Source of the DNA: Mycolicibacterium chubuense NBB4
Lineage (GTDB): Bacteria > Actinomycetota > Actinomycetes > Mycobacteriales > Mycobacteriaceae
Direction: 5' to 3'
DNA: 64,000 bases
NCBI RefSeq assembly: GCF_000266905.1
Contig: NC_018027.1
Location: forward strand, 1,736,001-1,800,000
Shown piece after piece: positions 43,246 through 52,438 of this stretch (its first letter is position 1; every line of letters starts with the position of its first letter). The position numbers were made by a program, and so were the translations under genes. The notes beneath the pieces were generated by a model, which worked only from the letters and a program-made list of their open reading frames with translations, was not told the origin of the DNA and searched no databases.

Positions 43246-44435
43246 CACGACTTGCCCAGACGCTGGGGCTCAGCGAGTTCCAAACCGAGATCGTGGCCAC
43301 GGTGCGGCAATTCGTCGACAAAGAAGTCATCCCGACCGCGCAGGAGCTCGAGCACACCGACACCTACCCGCAGGCCATCGTCGACGCGATGAAGGACATG
43401 GGCCTGTTCGGCCTGATGATTCCCGAGGAGTACGGCGGGCTCGGCGAGTCGTTGTTGACCTACGCGCTGTGCGTGGAGGAACTCGCGCGGGGCTGGATGA
43501 GTGTGTCGGGCGTGATCAACACCCATTTCATCGTCGCCTACATGATCCGTCAGCACGGCACCGACGTGCAGAAGAGCCACTATCTACCGCGGATGGCCAC
43601 CGGTGAGACGCGTGGCGCGTTCTCCATGTCCGAGCCCGAACTCGGTTCCGATGTCGCGGCGATCCGGACCAGGGCCAGGACCAACGGCGACGGCACCTAC
43701 ACCATCGACGGCCAGAAGATGTGGCTGACCAACGGGGGCAGCTCGACGTTGGTGGCCGCGCTCGTGCGCACCGACGAGGGCGCCGACAAGCCGCACCGCA
43801 ACCTGACCGCGTTCCTCATCGAAAAGCCCACGGGCTTCGGCGAAGTCGCGCCCGGCCTGACGATTCCCGGAAAGCTCGACAAGCTCGGGTACAAGGGCAT
43901 CGACACCACCGAGCTCATCTTCGACGGCTACCGCGCTGACGCCGGTGACATCCTCGGCGAGGCGCCCGGGCAGGGTTTCTTCCAGATGATGGACGGCGTC
44001 GAGGTCGGCCGGGTCAACGTGTCCGCCAGAGCCTGCGGAGTCGGCATCCGGGCGTTCGAGCTGGCGGTGCGCTACGCGCAGCAGCGCAGCACCTTCGGTA
44101 GGCCGATCGCCGAGCACCAGGCCATCGCGTTCCAACTGGCCGAGATGGCGACCAAAGTCGAGGCAGCCCATCTGATGATGGTCAACGCGGCCCGGATGAA
44201 GGATTCCGGGGACCGCAACGACGTGGCGGCGGGGATGGCGAAGTACTTCGCCAGCGAGGTGTGCGCCGAGGTGACGCAACAGAGCTTCCGGATCCACGGC
44301 GGTTACGGGTATTCCAAGGAGTACGAGATCGAGCGGCTGATGCGCGACGCACCCTTCCTGCTGATCGGCGAAGGCACGAGCGAGATTCAGAAGAACATCA
44401 TCAGCAAGCGGTTGCTCGCGGACTACCGGGTATGA
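43242..44435 (+). CDS. Acyl-CoA dehydrogenase
   Basis: A 397-residue acyl-CoA dehydrogenase. FSMSEPELGSDVAAI binds FAD and IGEGTSEIQKNIISKRLL carries the catalytic Glu. FRIHGGYGYSKEYEIERL is typical of butyryl/short-branched-chain enzymes. The ATG overlaps the thiolase stop by 4 bp. With the FabG-like SDR and thiolase it makes up most of a beta-oxidation turn; a crotonase from the neighbouring operons would complete it. Confidence 0.92.
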   Translation: MTRLAQTLGLSEFQTEIVATVRQFVDKEVIPTAQELEHTDTYPQAIVDAMKDMGLFGLMIPEEYGGLGESLLTYALCVEELARGWMSVSGVINTHFIVAYMIRQHGTDVQKSHYLPRMATGETRGAFSMSEPELGSDVAAIRTRARTNGDGTYTIDGQKMWLTNGGSSTLVAALVRTDEGADKPHRNLTAFLIEKPTGFGEVAPGLTIPGKLDKLGYKGIDTTELIFDGYRADAGDILGEAPGQGFFQMMDGVEVGRVNVSARACGVGIRAFELAVRYAQQRSTFGRPIAEHQAIAFQLAEMATKVEAAHLMMVNAARMKDSGDRNDVAAGMAKYFASEVCAEVTQQSFRIHGGYGYSKEYEIERLMRDAPFLLIGEGTSEIQKNIISKRLLADYRV

Positions 44436-44439
44436 CGTC

Positions 44440-45108
44440 GTGAGCGCGCCCGAATTCGCGGTGAGACCGCAACTGGCAGAGGACGTCGCGCGGTTGGTGC
44501 GCCGGCGCGTCCTGGACGGGACGTATGCCGCCGGAACGTATGTGCGGCTCGACCAGCTCGCCGTGGAACTCGGGGTGAGTGTCACCCCCGTTCGCGAGGC
44601 GCTTTTCGAGCTCAAGGCGGAGGGACTGCTCGAGCAGCAGCCGAGGCGCGGATTCGTGGTGCGGCCGGTGACCGTTCGCGACATCACCGACGTCTCCGAT
44701 GTGCAGGCACATATCGGCGGTGAGCTCGCCGCCCGGGCGGCCGCCGCGATCAGCGACGACCAGCTGAGCGAACTGACCAGAATCCAGGGCGAACTCGAGT
44801 CCGCCTACGCCGCCGACGACGGCGAACGCGCGGTGCGCCTGAATCACGAATTCCACCGCGGCATCAACGTCGCGGCCGATTCGCCCAAGCTCGCGCAGCT
44901 GATGTCGCAGATCACCCGGTACGCACCGGAGTCGGTGTTCCCGACGATCACCGGCTGGCCGGAGCAGTCGAACCGACACCACCGCCGCGTCCTCGACGCG
45001 CTGAGGCGCCGCGACCAGCACGGAGCGCGCGCCGCGATGTCGGAGCACCTCGCGGCGGGAGCCGCGCCGCTCATCGAGCATCTGACCCACCGCGGCGTGA
45101 TCGACTGA
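44440..45108 (+). CDS. GntR-family (FCD/FadR-type) regulator
   Basis: A 222-residue regulator: wHTH (RLDQLAVELGVSVTPVREAL near residue 45) and an FCD ligand domain with the metal-binding Asp and His residues in LNHEFHRGIN and NRHHRRVLDAL. It lies inside the operon, 4 bp after the dehydrogenase and 5 bp before the CoA-transferase gene, which suggests self-regulation of the pathway, with a CoA thioester or carboxylate as ligand. Start GTG. Confidence 0.88.
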   Translation: MSAPEFAVRPQLAEDVARLVRRRVLDGTYAAGTYVRLDQLAVELGVSVTPVREALFELKAEGLLEQQPRRGFVVRPVTVRDITDVSDVQAHIGGELAARAAAAISDDQLSELTRIQGELESAYAADDGERAVRLNHEFHRGINVAADSPKLAQLMSQITRYAPESVFPTITGWPEQSNRHHRRVLDALRRRDQHGARAAMSEHLAAGAAPLIEHLTHRGVID

Positions 45109-45113
45109 CGTCC

Positions 45114-46298
45114 ATGGGTGTTCTCGACGGCGTGCGCGTGCTCGACTACGGGCGATTCATCGCGGCGCCCTGGTGCTCGGCGCTGCTGGCCGACATGGGT
45201 GCCGATGTGGTGCGCGTCGAGAAACGTGAAGGGGGCGAGGACCGCTGGGTGCAGTCGGTCACCGACGGCGGCGAGGGCGGCACCTTTCTGCAGTGCAACC
45301 GCAACAAGCGGTCCCTGACGCTGGACTCGACCACCGACGAGGGTAAGCAGATCACCCGGAGGCTGGTGGCGACGGCCGACATCGTCGTCGCGAACATGCC
45401 CGCGGCGGGCATGCGGGCCAGCGGCCTGGACTATGCGACGCTACGCGCGATCAAACCGGACATCATTCTCGCGAGCGCGACCGCCTACGGGGAAGGCGGC
45501 CCCTACAGCGACCGCATCGGCTTCGACGGAGCCGGTCAGGTGATGTCGGGAGCGGTGTACCGGCAGGGGCTGCCCGAGCAGCCGATCCGGACCGTGGTGC
45601 CCTACGCGGATTTCGGCACGGCGCTGACGCTGACGATCGGGGTGATGATGGCGCTGTATCACCGTGCTCGGACGGGGGAGGGGCAGCATGTCGAGGGCGC
45701 GCTGCTGCCCACCGCGATGATGCTCTCGAACGCGTTCCTGATCGAACGGGACCTGCTGGGCACGGAAAAGCCGCGGATGGGCAACCAGGGCACCTCGGTG
45801 GCGCCGTGCGATCTGTACCGCACTGCCGACGACGGATGGGTGCTGCTGCAGATCGCCGGGCGGCCGATGTTCACCCGCTGGTGCCGACTCGTGGGCCGGC
45901 CCGAGTTCGTCGACGATCCCCGATTCGCCGACGACGACCTACGGTGGCGCAACGGCGCCGTGCTCAACGAGATCATGGCCCAGTGGTGCGCGGATAAGAC
46001 CAGGGCCGAGGTCATGGCCTTGCTCGAGGCGGCCAAACTACCTGCAGCGCCGATGTATTCGACGCAGGATGTCCTCGAGGACGAGCATGTGGAGGCGATG
46101 GGGTTTTTGCAGCGCGTCCCGTTCCCCGGGGCGCCGCACGATGTTCCGATCGTCGGCACCCCGTTCCGGCTGTCGGCCACGCCCGGGGAGATCCGGCGCC
46201 GGGCGCCGCTGCTCGGGGAGCACACCGACGAGGTCCTCGGCGAGGCCGGCTACACGAGCACCGACATCGCGGGCTTCCGGGATCGCGGCGTGGTCTGA
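45114..46298 (+). CDS. CaiB/BaiF family (class III) CoA-transferase
   Basis: A 394-residue family III CoA-transferase that moves CoA between carboxylates. LDYGRFIAAPWCSALLADMG and VRVEKREGGEDRW open the protein; the Asp in VVPYADFGTAL is the expected anhydride-forming nucleophile, and GEGQHVEGALLPTAM follows. The Asp assignment is by motif context only. It is the last gene of the plus-strand operon and converges on the first ligase gene with 3 bp between stops. It probably supplies the CoA ester of the substrate without ATP cost. Confidence 0.9.
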   Translation: MGVLDGVRVLDYGRFIAAPWCSALLADMGADVVRVEKREGGEDRWVQSVTDGGEGGTFLQCNRNKRSLTLDSTTDEGKQITRRLVATADIVVANMPAAGMRASGLDYATLRAIKPDIILASATAYGEGGPYSDRIGFDGAGQVMSGAVYRQGLPEQPIRTVVPYADFGTALTLTIGVMMALYHRARTGEGQHVEGALLPTAMMLSNAFLIERDLLGTEKPRMGNQGTSVAPCDLYRTADDGWVLLQIAGRPMFTRWCRLVGRPEFVDDPRFADDDLRWRNGAVLNEIMAQWCADKTRAEVMALLEAAKLPAAPMYSTQDVLEDEHVEAMGFLQRVPFPGAPHDVPIVGTPFRLSATPGEIRRRAPLLGEHTDEVLGEAGYTSTDIAGFRDRGVV

Positions 46299-46301
46299 GG
46301 T

Positions 46302-47798
46302 TCAGTCGTCCCGCAGGAGGTCACGCAGCCGCTCGACGTCCACCTTTCCGGTACCGCGGCGAGGGATGTCGTCGTCGCCCTGCACGATCCGCCAGATCGT
46401 CGGCACCTTGAAGCTGCTCAACACCGACTTCGCGGCGGTGCGCAGTGCCTCCGGCGCCGTCGGGGTGCGGCAGACCACCACAGCGCCGACCCGGTTGGCC
46501 GCGCCGTCGGAAACGTTGGTGACGAATGCCGCGTCGACGTCGTCGAGGGTGCGCAGGGCCTGCTCGACCTCGCCGGGATACACGCTGGCGCCGCTGACCT
46601 TGAACATGTCGTCGCACCGGCCGTGAAAGAACAGGAACCCGTCGTCGTCGAGATGGCCGAGGTCGCCGGTGGGGTAGTAGCCGTCCGGGGTGAAGACCTC
46701 CTCGCGGGACCGCCGGCAGATGCCGCGCAGCACGTGCGGCCCACGGATCTGGATCATCCCGACCGCTCCCGGCGCCGCAGGTGCCCCGGTGTCCGGGTCG
46801 GCGATCCGGACCTCCGTCCCGTCGAAGGGTTGACCGCAGCTGCCCCACGCCGACCGTGGCATGTCGGTGTCGGCGGGGTAGCCGCAGTACGGTCCGAACG
46901 ACTCGGTCATCCCGAACAGCCGGGCCCTGGCACCTGGCCGCGCGCGCCGCTGCTCGGGCAGCAGCGCATCGAGGCTTCCAGGCCGCAGGGACGACAGCGC
47001 AGCCCCGGTCTCCGCACGCCGACGTGCCAGCGCCTCAGCCTGATCGGGCCAGCCGCGGAACAGCGTCACCTGCTCGGTGTCCAGCAGGTGCAGAGTCGAA
47101 TCGGGTTGTGGCACTGGTTCGGTCACCAGGGTGGCACCGGCGACCAGTGCCGACAACAGGCCACCGCCGAAGCCGCCCACCCAGAAGAACGGCATCGGCA
47201 GGTACAGGCGGGTGTCGGCGTCGATACACCGAGCGGCCAGGCCCGACCGCACCGCGCCGATCGCGCTGCCGTGCGAGTGCCACACGCCCTTCGGCGGACC
47301 ACTGCTTCCGGAGGTGAACAGGATCGCCAGGGGGTCGGCGGGGCGCACGGAGCGCGACATCGCGTCGGCCACTGCGCTGGTGGCTGCGGCGAGGTCGTCG
47401 GGCGTCCGCACAGTGCGCAGCGCAGGCAGCGCGGACGGTTCGAGGCCGTCGCGGTAACGGCGACCCCGGAACTCCTCGACGGCGATCAGGTGCTGCACGG
47501 AGGCCGTGCGCAACTGTGCGGTCAGCTCACGAGCCGACAGCAGCGTGCTCAGCGGGACCAGCACAACGCCGATCCGCATGAGCGCGAGGGCGATCCGCGC
47601 CCACCCGACGCCGTTGGGCATGATCAGCCCCACCCGGTGCCTCTTGTCGACACCCGCCTCGAGGAGGCCGGCGGCGAGAGCGCGAGTGTCGGCGTCGAGT
47701 TCGCCATAGGTGATGCGCGCGGCGGGGTCGATCACGGCGGCCTTGTCGGGGTGCCGGATCGCGTGCTCGCGGATGAGGCCGTCGACCGTGTCAGGCAT
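46302..47798 (-). CDS. AMP-binding acyl-CoA synthetase (ligase 1 of tandem)
   Basis: A 498-residue adenylate-forming ligase. ILFTSGSSGPPKGVWHSHG is the P-loop, LFGMTESFGPYCGYP the A5 motif, YYPTGDLGHLDDDGFL the A7 motif with the adenine-ribose Asp, and RRGTGKVDVERL carries the C-terminal Lys. The protein is somewhat short for a fatty acyl ligase and fits an aryl or branched short-chain substrate. Its ATG overlaps the stop of the upstream ligase by 8 bp. Confidence 0.9.
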   Translation of the reverse strand: MPDTVDGLIREHAIRHPDKAAVIDPAARITYGELDADTRALAAGLLEAGVDKRHRVGLIMPNGVGWARIALALMRIGVVLVPLSTLLSARELTAQLRTASVQHLIAVEEFRGRRYRDGLEPSALPALRTVRTPDDLAAATSAVADAMSRSVRPADPLAILFTSGSSGPPKGVWHSHGSAIGAVRSGLAARCIDADTRLYLPMPFFWVGGFGGGLLSALVAGATLVTEPVPQPDSTLHLLDTEQVTLFRGWPDQAEALARRRAETGAALSSLRPGSLDALLPEQRRARPGARARLFGMTESFGPYCGYPADTDMPRSAWGSCGQPFDGTEVRIADPDTGAPAAPGAVGMIQIRGPHVLRGICRRSREEVFTPDGYYPTGDLGHLDDDGFLFFHGRCDDMFKVSGASVYPGEVEQALRTLDDVDAAFVTNVSDGAANRVGAVVVCRTPTAPEALRTAAKSVLSSFKVPTIWRIVQGDDDIPRRGTGKVDVERLRDLLRDD

Positions 47799-49353
47799 CG
47801 AACAGCTTCCGCAGCGCCGGGAGATCCAACTTGCCGGCCGACAACATCGGAACCGCGTCGTGCTGCAGCACGAGCCAGCGCCGGGGGAGCTTGTACGCCG
47901 ACAGCTGCGCGACCGCGGATCGCCGAAGCGCCCCGGTGTCGAACAATTCACCGGTGTCGGTGGCGATGGCCGCGGCGACGATCTGTCCCCGTTCGGGATC
48001 GGGCAGGCCGACGACGTAGACGATCGCGCTCTCGTCGACGGCCCGCACGAGCGGGGTGAGCGCCGTCTCGACCTCGCTGGGCGCCACATTGGCGCCCGCG
48101 GTTTTGATCATCGCCCCGGCGCGTCCGGCGAAGTAGAAGACGCCGTCGCCATCGCGGCGGAGCAAATCGCCGGTGTGAAACCAGCCGTCGGCGTCGAAGC
48201 ACTCCTCACGGGTGCGCCCGTAGTAGTGCTGCATCAGGGCGGGCCCGCGGATCAGCAGCTCACCGACCTCGTCCGGTGCGACGTCGTCACCGCCCTCGGG
48301 GTGGATCAATCGCGCCTCGAAGCCCGGTGCCAGAAAGCCGAAGGAGCCACGCCGAGTCTCGGGCTGGTCGGTCTCGTCGCTGCTGATCAGCACGACGCTG
48401 CCGGCCTCGGTCATGCCCAGCATGCTGTGCCGCAGCTCGGAGTCAACGGGGCGCGCCTCGGGCGCCATGATGGGGTACAGGTTGCCGCGCCGCATCGACG
48501 ACAAGTCGCGCCCGGGAAAGCTGGGGTGACGGGTCAAGTGGGCGATGGTCGCGACGAAACCGTTGGTGATCGTCGGCTTTTCGGCCTCGAGCAGGTCGAG
48601 GGTCGCCCCGGCGTCGGAAGCGTTGGAGCAGATCAGGGTGGCACCGGCGACCAGCGTGGCCAGCAGTCCGAAGGCGAACCCGCCGATCCAGAAGAACGGC
48701 GAGTTGCAGAACAGCCTGTCGGCGGCGGTCAGACCGCGAATCCGGTTCAGTTCGCGCTGATGCGCCATCAGCGCGGCATGGGTGTGGACCACGCCTTTCG
48801 GGATGCTCATCGACCCGGAGGTGTAGATGACCGACAGCACGTCGGAGCCGTCGACGTCGTCCTCCATGGGCCTCACCAGCGAGACGTCGCCGGGCGCGGC
48901 GTCCCCGGTGAAGAGGACGTGCCGCAGAACCGGCGCGGCGGTGGTGAAGATCGGACCCTGCGTGCCCGCGGGCAGCGACAAGGCCTCGGCGAGACGCACG
49001 GCGAAGTCGTGTGATCGAAACGACCGGGCGGCCAACATGATCGCGACCTCGGCGTCCGCCAGTTGGCGGAGAAGTTCCGGCGCGGTGCTGAACGTCGAGA
49101 ACGGTACGACCACCGCTCCGATCCGCGACGCGGCCAGCATCGCGACGACGAACTCGGCACCGTTGGGATACAGCAGACCCACATGCGTACCCTTGCCGAC
49201 TCCCAGGGTGAGCAGCGACGCGGCGAGCGCTGCGGACCGGGCGTCGGCATCGGCGTAGCTCAGGCGCTCGTCATCACAGATCAGCAGCGGCTTGTCGCCG
49301 TACTCGCGGCGGCCGCGCAGCACCTGCGCGACGGTGGTCGGATCGGAATTCAT
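47791..49353 (-). CDS. AMP-binding acyl-CoA synthetase (ligase 2 of tandem)
   Basis: A 520-residue ligase with VIYTSGSMSIPKGVVHTHA (P-loop with an unusual Met-Ser-Ile instead of Thr/Ser-Gly), MLGMTEAGSVVLIS and WFHTGDLLRRDGDGVFYF, and a Lys in MLSAGKLDLPAL. It is closely similar in layout to ligase 1, pointing to an old duplication. The 5' end overlaps the stop of ligase 3 by 4 bp, so all three are one translational unit. Confidence 0.9.
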   Translation of the reverse strand: MNSDPTTVAQVLRGRREYGDKPLLICDDERLSYADADARSAALAASLLTLGVGKGTHVGLLYPNGAEFVVAMLAASRIGAVVVPFSTFSTAPELLRQLADAEVAIMLAARSFRSHDFAVRLAEALSLPAGTQGPIFTTAAPVLRHVLFTGDAAPGDVSLVRPMEDDVDGSDVLSVIYTSGSMSIPKGVVHTHAALMAHQRELNRIRGLTAADRLFCNSPFFWIGGFAFGLLATLVAGATLICSNASDAGATLDLLEAEKPTITNGFVATIAHLTRHPSFPGRDLSSMRRGNLYPIMAPEARPVDSELRHSMLGMTEAGSVVLISSDETDQPETRRGSFGFLAPGFEARLIHPEGGDDVAPDEVGELLIRGPALMQHYYGRTREECFDADGWFHTGDLLRRDGDGVFYFAGRAGAMIKTAGANVAPSEVETALTPLVRAVDESAIVYVVGLPDPERGQIVAAAIATDTGELFDTGALRRSAVAQLSAYKLPRRWLVLQHDAVPMLSAGKLDLPALRKLFDA

Positions 49354-50831
49354 TCCCGGGCGAAGTGCGATCGGACGGCGGTCAGGTCCGGCTTGCCCGA
49401 CGGGGTGCGGGGGATCGCGTCGGCGATCGTGATCTCGGTGGGAATCTCGTAGGGGGCGAGACGTTTCCCGAGATACGCCGTCAACTCGGCGGCTCCGACG
49501 GTGGCGCCGGCGCGTAGTTCGACCAGCGCAACCGGCGTCTCGCCGAGTCGCGGATCCGGCGCCCCGACGACCGCCGCGCCCTGCACCGCCGGATGGCTCT
49601 CGAGCGCGGCGCGGACGTCGTCGGGCATCACCTTGAAACCGCCGCGGATGATGGCCTGGTCGGCCCGTCCCAGGATCCATACGAAGCCGTCCTCGTCGAT
49701 GCGAGCCAGATCGGTGGTCTCCATCCAGTCGGCGTCCTCGTCCATCTGGGCCGGGATCACCTGCAGCAACCCCTGCCGTCCGGGCTCGGTCGGCAGACCG
49801 TTGTGGTCGACGACGCGCAACCGCGCACCCGGGTTGGCCCGCCCCACGCTGCCGCGCTTCTCTCGCCAGTACTTCTGGTGGTCGGCCAGTGTCCAGCCGG
49901 CCACACCGCCGCCGAATTCCGTTGCCGCGTATGAGGTCAGCACGGGAACACCGAATTTCTCGGTGAAGGCCTCGGCGTCGTCGGCGGACAGCGGGGCGGT
50001 TCCCGAGGTGACAACGCGGACACCCTCCAGGTCATCGCGGGTGAGATCGGAGTGAAGCACCGTGCGGAGTGCGGCGGGCACCAGCGACACCGCTTTGGGC
50101 CGGTGTTCGCGGACGGCCGCGGCCCACTGCTGCAGATCGAACTTCGGCAGCAACACGAACGGGCGCGCCTCGGCAAGACACAGCAGCACCCGGAAGACCC
50201 CGCCGACGTGCACCAGGGGTGAGTTGACGATCGCCACGCTGCGCCGCAGCGCCTCTGGTGCCGGGGCATTCTCAGGCTCGCGGCCCATGACACTGCGCGC
50301 CAGCATCTCGTAGGTGAGGTCGACCCGCTTCGGAGAGCCGGTGGTGCCGCTGGTCAGCATCCACACCGCCACGCCGGGACGCCCTGGATCCTCGGTGGGG
50401 GTTCCTGGTGTGACGTCGGGTGCGCTGTCGAGATCGCTGATCGCTACGGCGGTCGCGGTGGTGGCCGGCGCCAGGGTGGCGAGGTCACCGGCCGCGCCGA
50501 TGATCACCGGGAGCTTCAGAGCTTCGATGTCGGAGCGGGTGCGGTCGTCACCGCGCGACGGGTTGATCACGACGACGGTACCGCCCCCGGAGAGCACGCC
50601 GAGAAGTGCGGCGACGTGGGCTGGGTTGTTGCGCAGCATGATTCCCGCCCGGCCTGTGCCGACGAGTGCGCGGATACGGTTCGACAGCGTGGCGACCTCA
50701 CCCCAAGTGGACCACCGACTCTCGAACTGGATCGCGCGTGCCGAGGGGTCGAGGTCCAGAACGTCGGTGATGCGTTGCGACAGGGGGTGCGACGCCTCCG
50801 GCATCAGTGTCGGATTCGATGCCTCCGGCAT
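49350..50831 (-). CDS. AMP-binding acyl-CoA synthetase (ligase 3 of tandem)
   Basis: A 493-residue ligase, more distant from the other two: WMLTSGTTGSPKRVDLTYE, TSYAATEFGGGVAGW, METTDLARIDEDGFVWILGR and PRTPSGKPDLTA with the catalytic Lys. Its ATG sits in the TGATG overlap with the stop of the crotonase gene; GTG 50843 is possible. The Arg directly after the P-loop Lys (PKRV instead of PKGV) is unusual and may affect ATP binding. Confidence 0.88.
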   Translation of the reverse strand: MPEASNPTLMPEASHPLSQRITDVLDLDPSARAIQFESRWSTWGEVATLSNRIRALVGTGRAGIMLRNNPAHVAALLGVLSGGGTVVVINPSRGDDRTRSDIEALKLPVIIGAAGDLATLAPATTATAVAISDLDSAPDVTPGTPTEDPGRPGVAVWMLTSGTTGSPKRVDLTYEMLARSVMGREPENAPAPEALRRSVAIVNSPLVHVGGVFRVLLCLAEARPFVLLPKFDLQQWAAAVREHRPKAVSLVPAALRTVLHSDLTRDDLEGVRVVTSGTAPLSADDAEAFTEKFGVPVLTSYAATEFGGGVAGWTLADHQKYWREKRGSVGRANPGARLRVVDHNGLPTEPGRQGLLQVIPAQMDEDADWMETTDLARIDEDGFVWILGRADQAIIRGGFKVMPDDVRAALESHPAVQGAAVVGAPDPRLGETPVALVELRAGATVGAAELTAYLGKRLAPYEIPTEITIADAIPRTPSGKPDLTAVRSHFARE

Positions 50832-51613
50832 CAGCGGATCCACGGTGACTTCCTCGGCAGCTCCCGCTCGGCGAGTTCGGCTTTGGCGATCGGATTGCCC
50901 AGCCGCGTGTAGATCAGACCCTGGTCCATGGCGGCGCGGTAGGGCTTGTCGAGGGACTCCCAGATGGCCTTGACGGTGCCCTGGGTGGCGGTGGGCGGTT
51001 TCGCGGCGATCGCGACGGCGATCTCGTGGGCGCGCGGCCACAGCTGGTCGTCGGCGACCACCTCCGTCACCAGGCCGATCCGCAGGGCGGTCGCAGAACC
51101 GACGCGTTCGTCGTTACCCATCAGCGCCATCCGCAGCGTGTCTCCGAGTCCGACGCGGCGCATCAGACCGATCGGTTCGAGTGCGGACACCAGGCCGGCG
51201 CTCACGTGCGAGTCGAAGAACGTGGCGCCCTCCGAGCAGATCACGATGTCGGCCTCGTTGACGAAGTACAGCGCGCCCGCAGTGCACATGCCCTGCACCG
51301 CGCACACCACCGGCTTCCACATCTTCTGCCACTTCGGGCTGAGCAGTTCACCGGGGTCTTCGTGGTTCCAGACGATCTCGGGTTGTCCATAGCTGGATTT
51401 GACGTCCAGTCCGGCGCTGAAGGCCCGCTCGCCGGCCGCGCGCAGCACCACGGCGTTGATCGCCTCGTCGGCCTTGATGGCATGCCAGACGTCGCGCATC
51501 TCCTCGCACATGGTGCGGTTGAAGGAGTTCAGCGCCTCCGGCCGGTTGAGCGTGACCGTGGCGACGCGCGCGTCGTGATCGAGGTCGCAGAGGATCGTCT
51601 CGTAGGTCGTCAT
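50831..51613 (-). CDS. Crotonase-fold protein, both hydratase glutamates absent (A)
   Basis: A 260-residue crotonase-superfamily protein. The oxyanion-hole regions ERAFSAGLDVKSS and CAVQGMCTAGALYF are recognisable, but the two catalytic Glu of enoyl-CoA hydratase are replaced: by alignment by eye the first is Tyr and the second His (FFDSHVSAGLV). Hydration is therefore unlikely; isomerase, hydrolase or C-C cleavage chemistry is more probable. It is paralogous to the next gene upstream (same MTTY start and SHVS/PHVS block), 9 bp away. Confidence 0.85.
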   Translation of the reverse strand: MTTYETILCDLDHDARVATVTLNRPEALNSFNRTMCEEMRDVWHAIKADEAINAVVLRAAGERAFSAGLDVKSSYGQPEIVWNHEDPGELLSPKWQKMWKPVVCAVQGMCTAGALYFVNEADIVICSEGATFFDSHVSAGLVSALEPIGLMRRVGLGDTLRMALMGNDERVGSATALRIGLVTEVVADDQLWPRAHEIAVAIAAKPPTATQGTVKAIWESLDKPYRAAMDQGLIYTRLGNPIAKAELAERELPRKSPWIR

Positions 51614-51622
51614 CGCGCAGGC

Positions 51623-52429
51623 CTAACGACATTGCCAGTTGGGCGTGCGCTTCTCCACGAACGCCAGCGGCCCCTCCTGGGCATCCTGTGTGCGCACCAC
51701 GCGTTCGCGGAACGTCTCGGCGAGGATCTCGCCCTCCAGCAGCGGCAGGTCGAGGGTTTTGTGAATGGCAAGCCTGGTGCCCCGCACTGCCAGCGGCGCA
51801 TTGGAATTCACGATGCTCGCAATCTCTCGTGCCCGGTCGAGGAGGTTCTCGTGCTCGACCACCTCGGTGATCATGCCGAGCTCGTAGGCCCGTTCGGCGC
51901 TCATCCGTTCGTGCTTGCCCATCAGTGCCATCCGCAGCGCCACCGACCGGGGCAGCGCACGGGCCAGCCGCACCATCTCCCGGGCGGCGACGAGGCCGAT
52001 GCTGACGTGCGGATCGAAGAACGTCGCGCGCTCCGAGGCGATGACAATGTCACCGGTGGTCACCCAATCGAGCCCGGCGCCGCAACAGATCCCGTTGACG
52101 GCCACGACCACCGGTTTGGCCATCCGCCGGAACGGGGGGGTTCCTTCCTGGGGCGCTTCCCACTGGTCGTAGGTCGACAGGTAGGGGCGCTCGTAGATGA
52201 CCCTGCCGTCTTCGGGGATCTCCTTGACGTCGGCTCCTGTACAGAACGCCCTGCCGTTGCCGGTGACGATCGTCAGCCAGATGCCGTCGTCGTTCTCGGC
52301 CTCGTCGTAGGCCGCACGCAACTCGGCGATCATGTGCGGGGACAACGCGTTGAGCGCCTCGGGACGGTTCAGCGTGATCGTGGCGGTGTGCCCGTCGACG
52401 TCGTAGGTGATGGTGTCGTAGGTCGTCAA
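51623..52429 (-). CDS. Crotonase-fold protein with Asp/His active-site pair (B)
   Basis: A 268-residue crotonase-superfamily protein. GRAFCTGADVKEIPEDG and AVNGICCGAGLDWV form the CoA pocket. Asp occupies the place of the first catalytic Glu (AGLDWVTTGD) and His that of the second (FFDPHVSIGLV). It shares the DxHVSxGL block with its neighbour, so the pair probably arose by duplication and may form a heteromer. It ends with TPNWQCR, as crotonases often do (KPxW). Confidence 0.87.
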   Translation of the reverse strand: MTTYDTITYDVDGHTATITLNRPEALNALSPHMIAELRAAYDEAENDDGIWLTIVTGNGRAFCTGADVKEIPEDGRVIYERPYLSTYDQWEAPQEGTPPFRRMAKPVVVAVNGICCGAGLDWVTTGDIVIASERATFFDPHVSIGLVAAREMVRLARALPRSVALRMALMGKHERMSAERAYELGMITEVVEHENLLDRAREIASIVNSNAPLAVRGTRLAIHKTLDLPLLEGEILAETFRERVVRTQDAQEGPLAFVEKRTPNWQCR

Positions 52430-52438
52430 GCGCTTGTC

